64,000 nt of DNA. Origin: Pteria penguin. Its lineage: Eukaryota > Mollusca > Bivalvia > Pterioida > Pteriidae. The translations under genes were made by a program, and so were the position numbers. The stretch spans positions 1,419,001 through 1,483,000 of the forward strand of contig CM068585.1 of NCBI GenBank assembly GCA_035048485.1, read 5' to 3'. Below, piece by piece: positions 63,786-64,000 of the stretch (the first letter of the stretch is position 1; the number at the start of each line of letters is the position of its first letter). The notes under the pieces are model-generated. The model was not told where the DNA came from. It did not search any database and saw only the letters and a program-made list of their open reading frames with translations.

Positions 63786-64000
63786 TTCATTTTCATATTT
63801 TGCTGATATCAGCACCATCGAACAAGTAGAGGTTTGACTGAACATAGAATGTTGGACATTCAGTGGTACTCTTTCATATTTATGCTTGTTAAAGTCGAGC
63901 GTCATTAAAGAACATTTTTAAGTTTCTACTATATTGAAAATTAGAAAATTCAATCAATTTTAAAACTGCTTTTTGATATTAGTTTTTTTTTTTCTATCAT

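Noticed and set aside
63616..63837. A 73-codon open frame as the next CA-related exon
   Set aside because: It lacks the expected ..NP.L.. and TYEGS-type motifs and is largely explained by a decayed PLE-1 tail at 63705-63785.

Overview
This window is AT-rich, repeat-dominated animal DNA. It has long introns, GT..AG splice junctions, a BEL/Pao LTR retrotransposon, many Penelope-like element (PLE) fragments, tRNA-derived SINEs, MITE-like elements, minisatellites and very long AT, ATT and poly-T tracts. The PLE reverse transcriptases, the SINE families and a hammerhead-ribozyme repeat resemble families I associate with bivalve molluscs. The organism is therefore inferred to be a bivalve or another lophotrochozoan; I could not run a database search.

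One host gene is well supported. Five exons spread over 45260-60780 (+) join in perfect phase into the N-terminal 177 residues of a secreted alpha-carbonic-anhydrase-related protein of the CA10/CA11 type. Two of the three zinc-binding histidines are replaced (Lys and Gln), as in acatalytic CA-related proteins. The 3' exons lie beyond the window. Intron 1 is about 11.7 kb and is crowded with PLE debris. Intron 2 contains an 85-codon open frame (57930-58187) that looks like a small secreted peptide precursor, but this is unproven.

Layout. 1-2.3 kb: anonymous DNA with PLE tails. 2315-12326: a BEL/Pao element with two LTRs and a target-site duplication, disrupted by two PLE-1 insertions in opposite orientation. 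12960-16430: a 53-bp satellite of about 65 copies. 19.6-22.2 kb: a 39-bp minisatellite split by two insertions, one a 924-bp element with inverted ends and a TATA duplication. 25-31 kb: SINEs, PLE-1 remnants, a long (TA)n tract and a 28-bp minisatellite that grew inside a PLE-1 tail. 32.8 kb: a complete hammerhead ribozyme motif. 36-41 kb: PLE-2 and PLE-1 remnants with a nested 156-bp MITE and a nested LINE fragment. 41-64 kb: the CA-related gene with intronic PLE-2 tails, microsatellites, a TIR element at 52 kb and tandem arrays at 61 and 62-63.4 kb.

Two PLE families are distinguished. PLE-1 carries the RT box MGTNCAPLLADIFLYSYE and has a constant 3' end CATCTTTACATT. PLE-2 has IPMGTTCALLIADLF-type RT and two alternative 3' tails, called tail A and tail B here. 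Most copies are severely 5'-truncated. Apart from the CA-related gene and the peptide candidate, I see no other convincing host gene.
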